Below are positions 8,653 through 17,602 of a stretch of DNA of 48,050 bases, in pieces; position 1 is the first letter of the stretch, and each line of letters begins with the position of its first letter. Source of the DNA: Hondaea fermentalgiana (Eukaryota > Sar > Bigyra > Thraustochytrida > Thraustochytriidae); assembly GCA_014084085.1 (NCBI GenBank), contig NPFB01000066.1, positions 1-48,050 on the forward strand, in the 5' to 3' direction. The position numbers and the translations under genes were made by a program. Under the pieces are notes generated by a model that was not told the DNA's origin, did no database searches, and saw nothing but the letters and a program-made list of their open reading frames with translations.

Positions 8653-9167
8653 TGCAGTCTGCGCTCGTTGACCAGGCGACCCGGCCGAGGCGGCCCCTTG
8701 CCATGAATGCAGAGACGATGCTCTACTTTGTTCACGAGCGTCTCCTCACCTTCACACAAGCACTCGGCGTGTGCACAGAAGGCTTTGCTGCGATAACCAA
8801 CCACATTCTGGCGCTGGGTCTGGTCGCTGAAGGCCGCGACGCGGGCACACGCGAGCGCGACGAGCGGGCCCTGGAGATTTGGTGCTCGACATCCGCGGCG
8901 CTCAGCGCTACAGACGAAGTCGAGGCCTACTTGCAGCGCGGCGAGAGGGGAGTGGCGATGCTGCTCGAGCTCGGCAAAGAGTATGTGCCGGACGCGGCCA
9001 TAAAATGCTGCTCCGAGGGCATCGACGTGGCACGTACCACGTCGCGCGCTATTCGCCGAGCACACGGCGACCAGTTCTTCAAGGCCACGCTCTCCTTGGC
9101 ACGGGCGTCCGCTACAATCGCCGCCCACGCCGCAGCAATTGACCTTGCTAAGCCTCGACATGCCTAA
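8652..9167 (+). CDS. hypothetical helical protein
   Basis: 171 residues from the ATG that shares a base with the upstream stop (TGATG). A second ATG at 8703 is also plausible because residues between look unstructured. The protein is almost entirely helical with Ala-rich amphipathic segments and several Cys; no membrane segment or known motif. It converges on the BRO-like gene; the 27-bp gap begins with an A-run and contains T-rich sequence. A long ORF on the opposite strand (8604-9176) is judged a shadow. Confidence 0.65.
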   Translation: MQSALVDQATRPRRPLAMNAETMLYFVHERLLTFTQALGVCTEGFAAITNHILALGLVAEGRDAGTRERDERALEIWCSTSAALSATDEVEAYLQRGERGVAMLLELGKEYVPDAAIKCCSEGIDVARTTSRAIRRAHGDQFFKATLSLARASATIAAHAAAIDLAKPRHA

Positions 9168-9194
9168 AAAAACCATCTTCGTTTTCTTTTACAT

Positions 9195-10118
9195 TCAATT
9201 CAAGAAGGAACTGCCCCGCACGACTCCGCGGGCACAGCGGAGAGACATGTTGCGCTGCGGAATCTCCCCCTCGCGGAAATGCAAGGCCTGGGCCGTATCA
9301 GTTCGCGCAAACTTTCGCGCCATCTCGGAAGCAAAGAAGATCACGTCGTCCGGAGAGCCCGACCTCCGCGCAATGATGCCGAGTAGCACTGCGGTCATGT
9401 GCTGCTGCTCGTCCGTAAAGTAATCTCGCACGTCTACATTGCAGCGACTCTTACCCAGTCGACGTGCCATCTCCCCTCTGCTGATCCCACACACCGCTCG
9501 ATTGATCTCTGCGTGCATGGCGCTGATGCGCGGGTCCTGCCCGCCCGATGCGCAAATGCGACTGGAGATTTGGTTTGAAAGATTGAAAGAGTCAAGGCGC
9601 GCGCGGGCAGAGTTCAAGCGCCCGGCCTCGTCTCTCAGTCCATCCACCCCTGCGCCCAGGGCGCGTTTTAGTTTCCGCATGCCCTCGTGGACGCGCGAAA
9701 AAATGCAACGCACTGCGCCAGACGAAGCGGCGGCGCAGAACTCCTTGAAGGCAGCCGGCGTCAGTTGGTATCTCACGGCCGGTGCTGCCTCATCCAGACA
9801 CACGATCCTCTTGTACTCTTCCCCCTCCTCGAACGCCAGCCGATCGAGAAGCTGCGCCGCCTCGTCCATGCAAGTGCCAAGGAGCGAACAGGTAAATTCC
9901 AAGCCCACCACGTGTCCGTCGACGTCAAGATAGTCCCAGAGATGGTCGGCTATTGCATCGGCCTTGGTGCGGTCGTACCCGCTCCCGAACTTTGCTGTCA
10001 TTTCTCGATGTACTCTGTTCATGAGCGCGCCCATCTCGATGCAGAATGGACTATCTGCAGCGCGGCTCGTGTTCGAAAAAAGACTCGGTGAGCTCATCTT
10101 TTTTCCCCCCTTCCGCAT
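9195..10118 (-). CDS. BRO/KilA-type DNA-binding-like protein
   Basis: 307 residues from the ATG at 10118 (a second ATG is at 10097). Near residues 65-105 a segment reads like the MSV199/antirepressor type of N-terminal domain (VVGLEFTCSLLG...EEGEEYKRI). Near 215-265, INRAVCGISRGEMARRLG then VRDYFTDEQ matches the P63C/BRO-C-like module found in phage antirepressors and large eukaryotic DNA viruses. Together this suggests a BRO-family-like nuclear DNA-binding regulator. A TATA-like TTATATGAA lies 40 bp before the ATG. It is divergent from the large PAN-like gene; another short BRO-C-like gene sits on that gene's other side. Confidence 0.6.
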   Translation of the reverse strand: MRKGGKKMSSPSLFSNTSRAADSPFCIEMGALMNRVHREMTAKFGSGYDRTKADAIADHLWDYLDVDGHVVGLEFTCSLLGTCMDEAAQLLDRLAFEEGEEYKRIVCLDEAAPAVRYQLTPAAFKEFCAAASSGAVRCIFSRVHEGMRKLKRALGAGVDGLRDEAGRLNSARARLDSFNLSNQISSRICASGGQDPRISAMHAEINRAVCGISRGEMARRLGKSRCNVDVRDYFTDEQQHMTAVLLGIIARRSGSPDDVIFFASEMARKFARTDTAQALHFREGEIPQRNMSLRCARGVVRGSSFLN

Positions 10119-10178
10119 GCAGATCGGTTCGCCAGGAGCAGCACTGGGTTCATATAAGAAGCTAGGTCTTCCCAAAAG

Positions 10179-10188
10179 TTATATAAAT
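10179..10188 (+). promoter_or_regulatory. TATA-like element for the double PAN-like gene
   Basis: TTATATAAAT stands 40 bp before the ATG at 10228, at a distance similar to the elements seen ahead of the other PAN-like genes. Confidence 0.45.
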
Positions 10189-10227
10189 CCCTTCTGCGGA
10201 GAGGATAAAGAGTCAAAGTTGGAAAAG

Positions 10228-12276
10228 ATGCGCTTGACAGTCGTGCTGTCCATTTTCGCGTGTGCGCGCGCAGTTACCTTCATCGAGAAAGACTCGGTGC
10301 TCTGTGCCCACGAGCAGTATGAGTCGTATGCGAATGTCGATCTCACAGGACTGACTGAATTTTCGACTTGCCATGCGGCCGGCGGCGACGAGGAGTATAC
10401 GCTGCACTTGGCAAACAACGTCGACGGCCTCGGGTGCCGTCTGTACGACGCCCCCAGCACAATGTGGCTCGGTTCGGTGATTTCAGACTCGCGGCGCGCG
10501 CTGTTCTACGGCGGCGGGTATGCCTCCGAAGGGGGCGGAAGCGAAAACAGCGTCTATTCCTCCGAGGACGGGATGAGCGGCAGCAGCAGCTTCGACTCCT
10601 ACACAGGTTACTCGAATGAGGAGCACTTCTATGCCGACATTTACCGGACCGACTTGCTGCCGATGTGCCGCCCATCGCACGCAAGCGCCAGAGACCGGGC
10701 TTTGGCGACCAATTACCTCATGGCGCACACGCAGAAGTGCAGCAGCAGCAATTCTCGGGAGCTCTTCACGCTGGCAGGCCCAATGCCTTCGAGCGAATGC
10801 GCAGAAGAGTGCACCACGCAGAACATGTGCACAGCATTCCACATCGACGTTTCGACGGGCGCTTGCACGCTCTTTGAGCACTGTGGGCTCGAGACCGCCA
10901 CGACCGACGAGGAAAACAACCAACAGATTGCCTTCCACCGCCGGACCTTCGGAGCGGTTAATACGGTCGCGACGCCCGGCTTTCGATGCTCCGATGCCGC
11001 GGACATCGCCGAGGTGTCGGGCTGGACTGCCGCGCAGTGCGCGAGTACGTGCAAGTCAGACGGGGGCTGCAAATTTTTTCAGTTCAACCCGAGTGAAGGT
11101 GAATCCATTTGCTCGCTCATCAGCTTGTGCAGTGAGCTCGTGGAGAGCACCAACAGCGCCGATGTCGTGTACGAGTGGCTGGCCACCGCGTCTCCCACGT
11201 CCGCACCGACGGCCGCCCCAACGAAAAAACCCACTGCAAGTCCCACGAGATGGGAAGGCCTTGCCGTGCGCTACGTCGGAGAAAGCACTGCGCACGCTTG
11301 CCTGGCTGAATCATACCGCGAAGAAGTCCCAGTGGACACGTCCGGGCTCTCGTCTCTTGGCAAATGCAGCGACTTTTACAGCAGCGGATTCCATGCGGTC
11401 CGCTACCAAGATCGCGAGCAGGAAGAGCCTTGCCTCTTCTTCGACGCGCCGCGAGACATGTGGCTCGGCGGCGTGGCGACGGGTGACCGTCGGCAACTCT
11501 TCGGCTACGGCGGATACGCAAGCGACCCGATCGACATGAAAGGCGTCGACGATTATTACTCCTCGAGCGAGTTTAGGCTGGACATTGTCCGCAGCGACTT
11601 AACGCCAATGTGCCGGGGCGGCGAAGCAAACGACCAAGACTTATACCTGGCCAGCGCATATGCCCTCGAGTTTGCCCATCGCTGCGCAGCCCAAGGCTCC
11701 CTGCTGGTCGCAGAGGGCCCGATGGTCGCGCGCGCCTGCGTCGCGCTCTGCGACCTCAACGAAGCTTGCGCGGCCGTCAATCTCGACGTGCTCACGGGAG
11801 CCTGCGAGCTTTTCTCGAGCTGCCAGTGGGAGGAGGTTTCCGACGGCTTGGTCGTGACGGAGCAGATCTCGTACGCCCGCCAAGCCTTTGACGGCCTCAA
11901 CGCAACTGCCCATGTGGGCAAAAGGTGCTCGCTGGCTGCCAGCAGCTTGCACACAGGCCACACTCTCGTCGAATGCGCAGAGCTCTGCCGCGATACGGCC
12001 GGGTGTAGCTACTTTGAGCACACTGCGAGCGGTTCGTGCGCTCTCCGCGACCTCTGCGGGGGCATTGAGGCTTCGAGCATCACAGGCATCGTGAGCTACA
12101 CTGTAGAAGGCCGCGACGTCACTTTCGCTCCCGTGGCAAGCACCCCTGAGCCCACCGTGTCAGTCGCCTCAACGGAGGACGATGCCTCCGTCGACATTCC
12201 TGTCGAGGCGGTCGTACTAGGCGGCGTTGGCGCTGCCGGATTCATCGCATTTGGGATTTACATCTTCTTTTTTTAA
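10228..12276 (+). CDS. type I membrane protein with two PAN/Apple-like modules
   Basis: 682 residues: signal peptide (1-15), module 1 (about 20-315), a Pro/Thr/Ser linker with SPTSAPTAAPTKKPT, module 2 (about 345-630), a stalk and a C-terminal membrane segment ending in Phe residues. Each module has the hallmark R-x-D-L-x-P-M-C (RTDLLPMCR; RSDLTPMCR) and two PAN/Apple-like Cys blocks of form C-x3-C-x5-6-C-x-(A/F)-F...C-x-L-F/I-x2-C. The shared CRLYDAP/CLFFDAP and MWLGxV segments show that module 2 arose by internal duplication. It is the only double-module member of a seven-gene family in this window, the others lying at 15539-21810. PAN domains usually bind carbohydrate or protein; a virion or infected-cell surface role is inferred. 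Confidence 0.85.
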   Translation: MRLTVVLSIFACARAVTFIEKDSVLCAHEQYESYANVDLTGLTEFSTCHAAGGDEEYTLHLANNVDGLGCRLYDAPSTMWLGSVISDSRRALFYGGGYASEGGGSENSVYSSEDGMSGSSSFDSYTGYSNEEHFYADIYRTDLLPMCRPSHASARDRALATNYLMAHTQKCSSSNSRELFTLAGPMPSSECAEECTTQNMCTAFHIDVSTGACTLFEHCGLETATTDEENNQQIAFHRRTFGAVNTVATPGFRCSDAADIAEVSGWTAAQCASTCKSDGGCKFFQFNPSEGESICSLISLCSELVESTNSADVVYEWLATASPTSAPTAAPTKKPTASPTRWEGLAVRYVGESTAHACLAESYREEVPVDTSGLSSLGKCSDFYSSGFHAVRYQDREQEEPCLFFDAPRDMWLGGVATGDRRQLFGYGGYASDPIDMKGVDDYYSSSEFRLDIVRSDLTPMCRGGEANDQDLYLASAYALEFAHRCAAQGSLLVAEGPMVARACVALCDLNEACAAVNLDVLTGACELFSSCQWEEVSDGLVVTEQISYARQAFDGLNATAHVGKRCSLAASSLHTGHTLVECAELCRDTAGCSYFEHTASGSCALRDLCGGIEASSITGIVSYTVEGRDVTFAPVASTPEPTVSVASTEDDASVDIPVEAVVLGGVGAAGFIAFGIYIFFF

Positions 12277-12282
12277 GAAAGG

Positions 12283-12792
12283 CTATTCGGAGTATTCCGA
12301 GGCTTGCGTGCGGACCTCCAAGTTAAGCTCGCCGATGGCGTCGTCCAGAACGTCGATGTCGCTGCTGGTGTAAGCGTTGCGCTCGAGCTGTATTACTCTC
12401 TTGACGGGAGACTCGCCTCGCATCTCGCGGTAACGCTTTGCAGTTATTGCGCCCAAGCGACAGCGCTCTGCATGCGTGAGCTTGCGCCCCAGAGAGCGAG
12501 CGGCGTGGTCCGAGGGGGAAATGAAGGGCTCTGCGGCCACGGAGCGCTCGGTCCAGATGGAGGAAGGGGTGCGTTCCGACGCAGCCAGGACGTCGGGCCT
12601 TGCCAAAATCTCGCGGAGTAGCGTGAGGTCAGGCTCGAGACCAGCGGCGAATTGCTTGATAATCTCAGACGCAAACTGGTTCCGCAGCTGTTCGCGCTCG
12701 CACATAGCCTCGGCGAGGTCATTCTCGATGCCGCGGCGGCACTGCTCGGCAAGGTCGTGCCAGCTGGCGTCTTCCATGGTGGAGTCAGACAT
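12283..12792 (-). CDS. short BRO-C/antirepressor-C-like protein
   Basis: 169 residues from the ATG at 12792. The N-terminal half is helical and acidic (reminiscent of a coiled coil). Residues ~110-155 (GAITAKRYREMRGESP then NAYTSSDIDVLDDAI) follow the pattern G-x2-x2-YR-x3-G-x-xP...Y-x3-D...LD-x-I seen at the C terminus of phage antirepressors and BRO proteins. The usual N-terminal Bro-N domain is absent, so this may be a detached regulatory module or a remnant. Its stop lies 6 bp from the stop of the convergent PAN-like gene. Confidence 0.55.
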   Translation of the reverse strand: MSDSTMEDASWHDLAEQCRRGIENDLAEAMCEREQLRNQFASEIIKQFAAGLEPDLTLLREILARPDVLAASERTPSSIWTERSVAAEPFISPSDHAARSLGRKLTHAERCRLGAITAKRYREMRGESPVKRVIQLERNAYTSSDIDVLDDAIGELNLEVRTQASEYSE

Positions 12793-12861
12793 TTCGGATT
12801 TGCTTGCCAGTCCCAACGCTCCCCTAAGCTTTGAAGAAAATAACTTCTAAGGAAGAATAAT

Positions 12862-13303
12862 ATGCTACGATTGTTAATGTTGGTCGGTTGCACCGTTCGC
12901 TACCTTTTCCGAGGTTGACCCAGAGTCAACGACGCTGCCCGCGGGCGCCCGAGTTGGACTGCGCGACGATTGGGCGGCGGTTGGCGCCGCTTCACAAGTT
13001 TTGTGGCGACCCAACGTCGTCTCCAAGCGCCTCGACTGAGTCGCCGACCAGCTCACCGACGGTCGCACCGACGGTCACTCCGGCAGTTTCGCCAACGGTT
13101 TCGACGACTGTTTCACCAACGGTTTCATGGCAGACAAGTGCAACGCGGAGACCGGGATATGCGACTGCCCGTATCTATTCTGGGGCTTCGGCACACCGTG
13201 CAACTGCGAGCACGGCGCGTGTGCGGCATCTGCAGCTGCCTCTTTCCATACTGCGGAAAGCGTTGCCACTTGCAAGCATCCTTTGCCCCCAACGAGTGAA
13301 TAG
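12862..13303 (+). pseudogene. decayed secreted protein gene with Pro-Thr linker and EGF-like tail
   Basis: Three pieces of one plausible gene lie in different frames. At 12862 an ATG opens a signal-peptide-like MLRLLMLVGCTV that stops at 12916. From about 13008 to 13125 another frame encodes SPT/VSPTV linker repeats of the type used by the surface proteins here. From 13127 to 13303 a third frame encodes a Cys-rich tail (CNAETGICDC, then PCNCEHGAC), which looks EGF-like. No single frame joins them, so at least two indels are needed. Alternative readings are sequencing errors or spliced introns, for which I see no convincing sites. TATGCTACG overlaps the first ATG. Confidence 0.5.
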
Positions 13304-13329
13304 AAAAGAAAAGCAAAAATGTTGAAGGT

Positions 13330-14160
13330 TTACAAGTCCTCGAGGTTCACGAGTTTAGCAAGCTCGTCGCCAAAGCCAGAAGCAAAGGAGCGCGGCGTGT
13401 CCAAACCTTGCGCGGCCTGCGCCGCTGAGTCTTCAAAAGCGCGGTGGCGCGGCGAGCTGTTCAATACAATGGGCTCGAGGGCATCGCAGGCAATGCTGGC
13501 TCGTTGCATCTGGCGCCGAAGTTCTCCGTTGTTTGCCAGGCAGGCCCGAACGCGATGAATGCTGTAGATGAGAAGCTTCTGCAAGGAGAAGGTGGTTTCC
13601 TCCATGCGAACGAGGCATCGCAAGTCGTCCAGAAAGCCCACCGGGACCGGCACTGCCATGGCAATGTTTGTCCGCACGAGACACAATTTGTGCCGCCATG
13701 TCTCCATGAAAAAGTTCTGCGCATAATGCAGGCCGACTTGTAAATCCCCAGCCGATACGCTCTTCGACACTCCCTTCAGGTCAATTGCAGCAGAAGGCAA
13801 GTACCTATCCCACCATCTGAAGCACTCATCGACGTCAACCCCATCCACGATGAGGTGCCTGCTCACTGGGTGCAGGACTGCGTTCCCGTCATTCACCGCG
13901 CAGTGATGCATGAGCAGCAAACCCTCGCGCGGCTCATCCGAACTCGCGGCCTCCCCGACGTCGTTCACCTGGCTCATCGCGACGCACTCAGAAGCGGTGG
14001 CCACCCAGTCTGCGAAGGCGCGTATGGGACAGGCGGGCAGCGGAACCGGCGGCGGCGGCACCTCGACCTTGACGCGACGACGCTTGGGCTCGGGCGTCCA
14101 GGTGTACTCGTTCGCGATCGGCGGCGGCGGGGTCGCCTGGCGGGCAGAGCGCTTGGTCAT
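13330..14160 (-). CDS. hypothetical protein with basic, Pro-rich N terminus
   Basis: 276 residues. The ATG at 14160 overlaps the upstream gene's stop (ATGA). Residues 1-45 are disordered, with a likely nuclear localisation signal (PKRRRVKVE) between proline runs. The rest is a mixed, partly helical globular domain containing CFRWWDRYLPS and a long amphipathic helix near the middle; no family recognised. The NLS and tight coupling to the HNH nuclease gene suggest a nuclear, nucleic-acid-related role, but this is inference. Confidence 0.72.
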   Translation of the reverse strand: MTKRSARQATPPPPIANEYTWTPEPKRRRVKVEVPPPPVPLPACPIRAFADWVATASECVAMSQVNDVGEAASSDEPREGLLLMHHCAVNDGNAVLHPVSRHLIVDGVDVDECFRWWDRYLPSAAIDLKGVSKSVSAGDLQVGLHYAQNFFMETWRHKLCLVRTNIAMAVPVPVGFLDDLRCLVRMEETTFSLQKLLIYSIHRVRACLANNGELRRQMQRASIACDALEPIVLNSSPRHRAFEDSAAQAAQGLDTPRSFASGFGDELAKLVNLEDL

Positions 14161-15485
14161 GGTGCTGGAGAGGCTCTTGAGTTGAGGTACTGCACAAGCC
14201 AATCCGGCGGCGAGGCAGCCACCTCGGCACCCAGAGGTGGAAGACCTTCCGCCTCTGCCAGGAGGTGCGCGTTCTCGCACAGACGAGAGCGGAAATCGCC
14301 GAAAAGCTCCGGCGTCCATATCCACTGGGACCCGACGTTGAGTCGGCCAATGACCAAGCGCACGTTCGAATAGGTGTACCCCTCGGCGTTGTCCACGCGG
14401 TCGACGGAGAAGGAGAACGGGTGCTTACGCTCCAGCACCAACGGCAGCCCGGACAGCGCGCACCGCCTCCCCTGGCGCTCTAAGAGCGCCAGTAGAAAGT
14501 CGGCGTCGATGCGAGTTTCTGCGTGGAACTCGCGCTCGTTGTAGCGGTTGGGGCGCTGCATCCGACGGCGGCTCCGCGCGCGGCACTCGTTGACGCGGAC
14601 TTTGCACAGGGCGCGCGCGTTGGGCGGCAGCGGCGAAGCCTGGACAAGCGATGCGAACACGATCTGCAGGGAGAGGCGGCGCGACCAGTTGGCCGGGCCA
14701 CCGACGTTGAGAATGGCGGCCGAAACCGCCACATTGCCGCGGTCGAGGTACAATTTGCTGCGGTCGAGGCGCTCGAGCGACGCACAGTACGGGTCAGACC
14801 GGTCGTGCAGGTTGAGCGGGATCTTGGTGTAGTAGCACCTCCCCCCCTGCCCCTCGAGCGTCTCGCGGACGCTTGCCTCGAGCTGCCTCCGCGGGCCCTG
14901 CAAGGTAGGGTCGCCGCGCAGCGTCTCCTCGGAAAAACTGCCCAGCTGCTTCATTCGGTAGATGGCTCCGCTGACGCGCTCGCGCAAGAGATCCACCCGT
15001 TCGCGCTTGCACAGCATGCAATGCTTCATGAAGCCGCGTGTGCGGATGGTGCTGGTGTCGAAATCATAGACGAAGCAGTCTCGCGCGCAGTCGCTGCATG
15101 CAATGCGCGCGCAAACGCCGTGGCGATCGAGGAACTCCAGGGTCCCGAGCCGCAATCGCGCGGATGTGCGCATGCGACGCTCCATGCGCGCAATGTTGAA
15201 GTCGCGCGGGTAGGATGTTCGGTTGCGCCACAGCAATTTAATGCGGCCCTCCAGCGCAGTGGCGCCGACAGCCGGGCGCTGCAGCGAGCGCTTGTAATGC
15301 GCGCGCCGACACGGATTGCATCGCTGGGTGCGCATGAGTCCCAGAAAGTGTTCTTTCGCACACACACGACAGGGCCCTTTGGCAAAGAGGCCCTTTTCTT
15401 TTAGCAGCCGGCGGGGGGCCCGTCCAGCTTCGACCGCCCGCAAGATGCGCGCGCGTACGCCATTTTCGCTCTGCTGGCAAGACAT
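14157..15485 (-). CDS. two-HNH nuclease-like protein with zinc knuckles
   Basis: 442 residues from the ATG at 15485. N-terminal Cys pairs at ~39/42 with 56/59 (CRVC...CNPC) and at ~130/133 with 156/159 (CSDC...CMLC) look like zinc-binding sites. Two HNH-like repeats follow: residues ~216-262 (GRCYYTKIPL, then SLERLDRSKLYLDRGNV) and ~336-384 (RRCALSGLPL, then SVDRVDNAEGYTYSNVRLV). In both the classical first His is Glu/Val-Asp-Arg-like (ERLDR, VDRVD), as in several HNH_5-like viral and phage nucleases. A homing-type or genome-processing endonuclease is plausible; active metal ligands cannot be confirmed by eye. Co-transcription with the next gene downstream is likely. Confidence 0.68.
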   Translation of the reverse strand: MSCQQSENGVRARILRAVEAGRAPRRLLKEKGLFAKGPCRVCAKEHFLGLMRTQRCNPCRRAHYKRSLQRPAVGATALEGRIKLLWRNRTSYPRDFNIARMERRMRTSARLRLGTLEFLDRHGVCARIACSDCARDCFVYDFDTSTIRTRGFMKHCMLCKRERVDLLRERVSGAIYRMKQLGSFSEETLRGDPTLQGPRRQLEASVRETLEGQGGRCYYTKIPLNLHDRSDPYCASLERLDRSKLYLDRGNVAVSAAILNVGGPANWSRRLSLQIVFASLVQASPLPPNARALCKVRVNECRARSRRRMQRPNRYNEREFHAETRIDADFLLALLERQGRRCALSGLPLVLERKHPFSFSVDRVDNAEGYTYSNVRLVIGRLNVGSQWIWTPELFGDFRSRLCENAHLLAEAEGLPPLGAEVAASPPDWLVQYLNSRASPAP

Positions 15486-15538
15486 TCCCAATGACTCTCA
15501 CATGCCCAGAGGTGCAACATTGTTCTTCAAATAGGTTT

Positions 15539-16561
15539 TCACTCCTCGATGAACGGGTGTTTCTCGCGCTCGGACCCCACCTCTGACCTGCGGCAACAGC
15601 GCCAGCACACGCAACAGCAAAGCGCGGCGAGCACGAGCAAGACCGCCGCCAGGACTCCGACGTTAAATGCAGTCACCAGCTCAGCATCGGTCGCGGTGCT
15701 GCTGCTGGGAAGAACGTAGTAGCCGTAATAATTCGGGTAGCTGTACGTGAAGCCGTAGCACTTGGGGTACAATACACATTCGTCAACGTCGGCGCCCGAC
15801 CAGATGCTGAAGCATTCGCAGCTCTGCAGCTCGCAATAATCGGCACATTCCCGTCGCGTCGCCACGGGGTAGCGCGTGGCCAGGACGGTATCGTCCGGGT
15901 CCAGCTTGCCAACAAAAGCAGTGCTTTGATCTCCGAGCTGCTGGCGCACGTATTGGACGCGCGTCGAAACGCCGGAGACGGCCTCAAAATTGCATTGCTT
16001 ATAGAGCTCGCAATCTCCGGAGTGGATGTTGAGGTCAAAGACCGCACAGTCGTCCAACAGCCTGCACAATTCCGCGCAGCGGTGCGCCGTGCTCATCTCC
16101 TGGCCAGACAAAAACGTCGACGTGCTCGGGTCGCAGCCGCCGCTGGGGACGAAGGCAAAGTCCTCCATCAGCGCCACGTCCTCCTCCGTTGCAAACTTAC
16201 CGCGGCACATCGGCGTGATGTCAGTGCGGTATAACGTGGTCGAGGTGCCCGAACCCTCTTCCCAAGGCCTGGCCAAGGACTTGGTCGAGATCACTTCGCG
16301 CACTGTACAGGCACCTTCGTCGCGCACCACGCCGTAAAACCATTCTGCGAGCTGCCCATCCGACCCCATGGAAGGGCAAGACGTGGCGTCGGCCACCAAA
16401 CCATACCTGAAGCCATGCGTTTCGGCATCAGGCGGCGTTTCCGTGACACAAGTGTGCAGCGCGCCGTCAGGACCAATCACTTCAATGTGCTGCAGGTCTC
16501 CAGATGACCCGTCGGCCGAGGCGCCGACGATACATGCGAGGAAAAGAACGAAGAACAACAT
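15539..16561 (-). CDS. PAN/Apple-like type I membrane protein (family member)
   Basis: 340 residues from the ATG at 16561, with a clear signal peptide (1-17). Family hallmark YRTDITPMCRG at 111-121; PAN-like Cys blocks at about 162-190 and 239-268. A Tyr-rich stalk precedes the membrane segment (~298-318), which runs into a cytosolic Cys/Arg cluster (CCCVCWRCCRR), a good palmitoylation candidate, and an acidic tail ending FIEE. It is the last gene in the left-running tandem array of six paralogues and has the richest cytoplasmic tail, so it may contact internal components. Confidence 0.85.
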   Translation of the reverse strand: MLFFVLFLACIVGASADGSSGDLQHIEVIGPDGALHTCVTETPPDAETHGFRYGLVADATSCPSMGSDGQLAEWFYGVVRDEGACTVREVISTKSLARPWEEGSGTSTTLYRTDITPMCRGKFATEEDVALMEDFAFVPSGGCDPSTSTFLSGQEMSTAHRCAELCRLLDDCAVFDLNIHSGDCELYKQCNFEAVSGVSTRVQYVRQQLGDQSTAFVGKLDPDDTVLATRYPVATRRECADYCELQSCECFSIWSGADVDECVLYPKCYGFTYSYPNYYGYYVLPSSSTATDAELVTAFNVGVLAAVLLVLAALCCCVCWRCCRRSEVGSEREKHPFIEE

Positions 16562-16637
16562 GAATTTCTCTTGCGCGTGAGATGAAAGACGCGAATCTAA
16601 CTTATGCAACCTATCTTCCTAAAAATGCTCGACTGCA

Positions 16638-17555
16638 CTACAACACGTAGAGCGTATCTCCCAAGCTTTCCGTCCAGCGGTGAACCGGGCAGCCGCTCAT
16701 GAGTGAGCACTCACCGGCCGCGGAATACTGGATGCACTCGCATGCATCAAGTTCCGCACAAGCCGCGGCGCACAGCGAAATTGTGTCGAGAGTCCTGGTC
16801 GACTTCGGAGAGACGTTGGCCGCAACTCCGGTCCCCACGCGCACCGCACGCAAGTCGCCCACTGCGCGGCGGAAATAGGAAAAAACGCGCGAGACCGTCG
16901 AGCCCTCATATTCGCCGCCCCGGTAAACCCTCACGTTATCTTCGTCATGGATGGAGTCGCCGGCAAGCTCGCATCGAGAAAACAGCTCGCAAGTCCCCGT
17001 GAAGATGTGCAAGTTGAATGCCATGCAGGCCTCGTCGGCGTCGCAGAGCGCTGCGCATTGCAGAGCCGTGCTCGAAGTCTCGCCGCCAATTGGCACGCTG
17101 AGCGACCCGAGGCACGCCGCGTCGTGCCTGAGCTCGTAGTCCGCGAAGAAAGTCTGGTCCTCCGCAGAAGCGTAAACGCCTCGACACCCCGGCGTCACGT
17201 CGACGCGGGAGACGGAAACGCGGTCGTAGGTTGAGCTTCCCTCGACAAGGTTGCCGCGGAGGAAGAAGTCACTCGGCACGTCGTACGCATCGCACGCGCC
17301 ATCTGGCCCGACCCGAATGGGTGCTTGAATGTCCGTGTAGTCGCTGCAAATGCCATCGAGCTTCTCGAACGCACTGAGATCGATGACGTCGGGCCCATTG
17401 TCGTCATAAAGGCTACCAAGCCCCTCCTCGAGGCAGAAATTGCTTTCACCTGCGCCAGTTACGAAGTCTGCCAAAACGAGCTGCCCATAATCCCTTGCGT
17501 CAACCGCGCGCGCCGCCGCGACAAGTGCCGCCACGAGGAACGAATACCTGTGCAT
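16638..17555 (-). CDS. PAN/Apple-like secreted family member, no membrane anchor
   Basis: 305 residues from the ATG at 17555 (an upstream ATG at 17582 would spoil the signal peptide). Signal peptide 1-18. The hallmark is diverged, RVDVTPGCRG at 117-126. PAN-like Cys blocks at ~167-195 and 262-289 are intact. Unlike its neighbours it ends right after the second block, so it should be secreted or held by partners rather than anchored. Spacing to the gene upstream is 47 bp, containing CATAATTG. Confidence 0.82.
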   Translation of the reverse strand: MHRYSFLVAALVAAARAVDARDYGQLVLADFVTGAGESNFCLEEGLGSLYDDNGPDVIDLSAFEKLDGICSDYTDIQAPIRVGPDGACDAYDVPSDFFLRGNLVEGSSTYDRVSVSRVDVTPGCRGVYASAEDQTFFADYELRHDAACLGSLSVPIGGETSSTALQCAALCDADEACMAFNLHIFTGTCELFSRCELAGDSIHDEDNVRVYRGGEYEGSTVSRVFSYFRRAVGDLRAVRVGTGVAANVSPKSTRTLDTISLCAAACAELDACECIQYSAAGECSLMSGCPVHRWTESLGDTLYVL

Positions 17556-17586
17556 GGCTTCCAATACTAGCGCCCCATGCATTTTC

Positions 17587-17594
17587 CAATTATG
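17587..17594 (-). promoter_or_regulatory. CATAATTG promoter-like motif
   Basis: Read on the minus strand, CATAATTG lies 32-39 bp before the ATG at 17555. The same core appears before two other PAN-like genes at similar distances (19758-19765, 21853-21860). Confidence 0.4.
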
Positions 17595-17602
17595 CCAATG
17601 TG

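Noticed and set aside
8604..9176. 190-codon minus-strand ORF opposite the 8652 gene
   Set aside because: Cys/Arg/His-rich shadow-like product; the plus-strand frame is more protein-like and follows its neighbour with TGATG.
12862..13303. Spliced gene instead of pseudogene
   Set aside because: No convincing GT...AG pairs joining the three frames, and other genes in the window are intron-less.
14523..15404. 293-codon plus-strand ORF inside the HNH gene
   Set aside because: Antisense to HNH and zinc motifs; product has no domain and lacks a leader.
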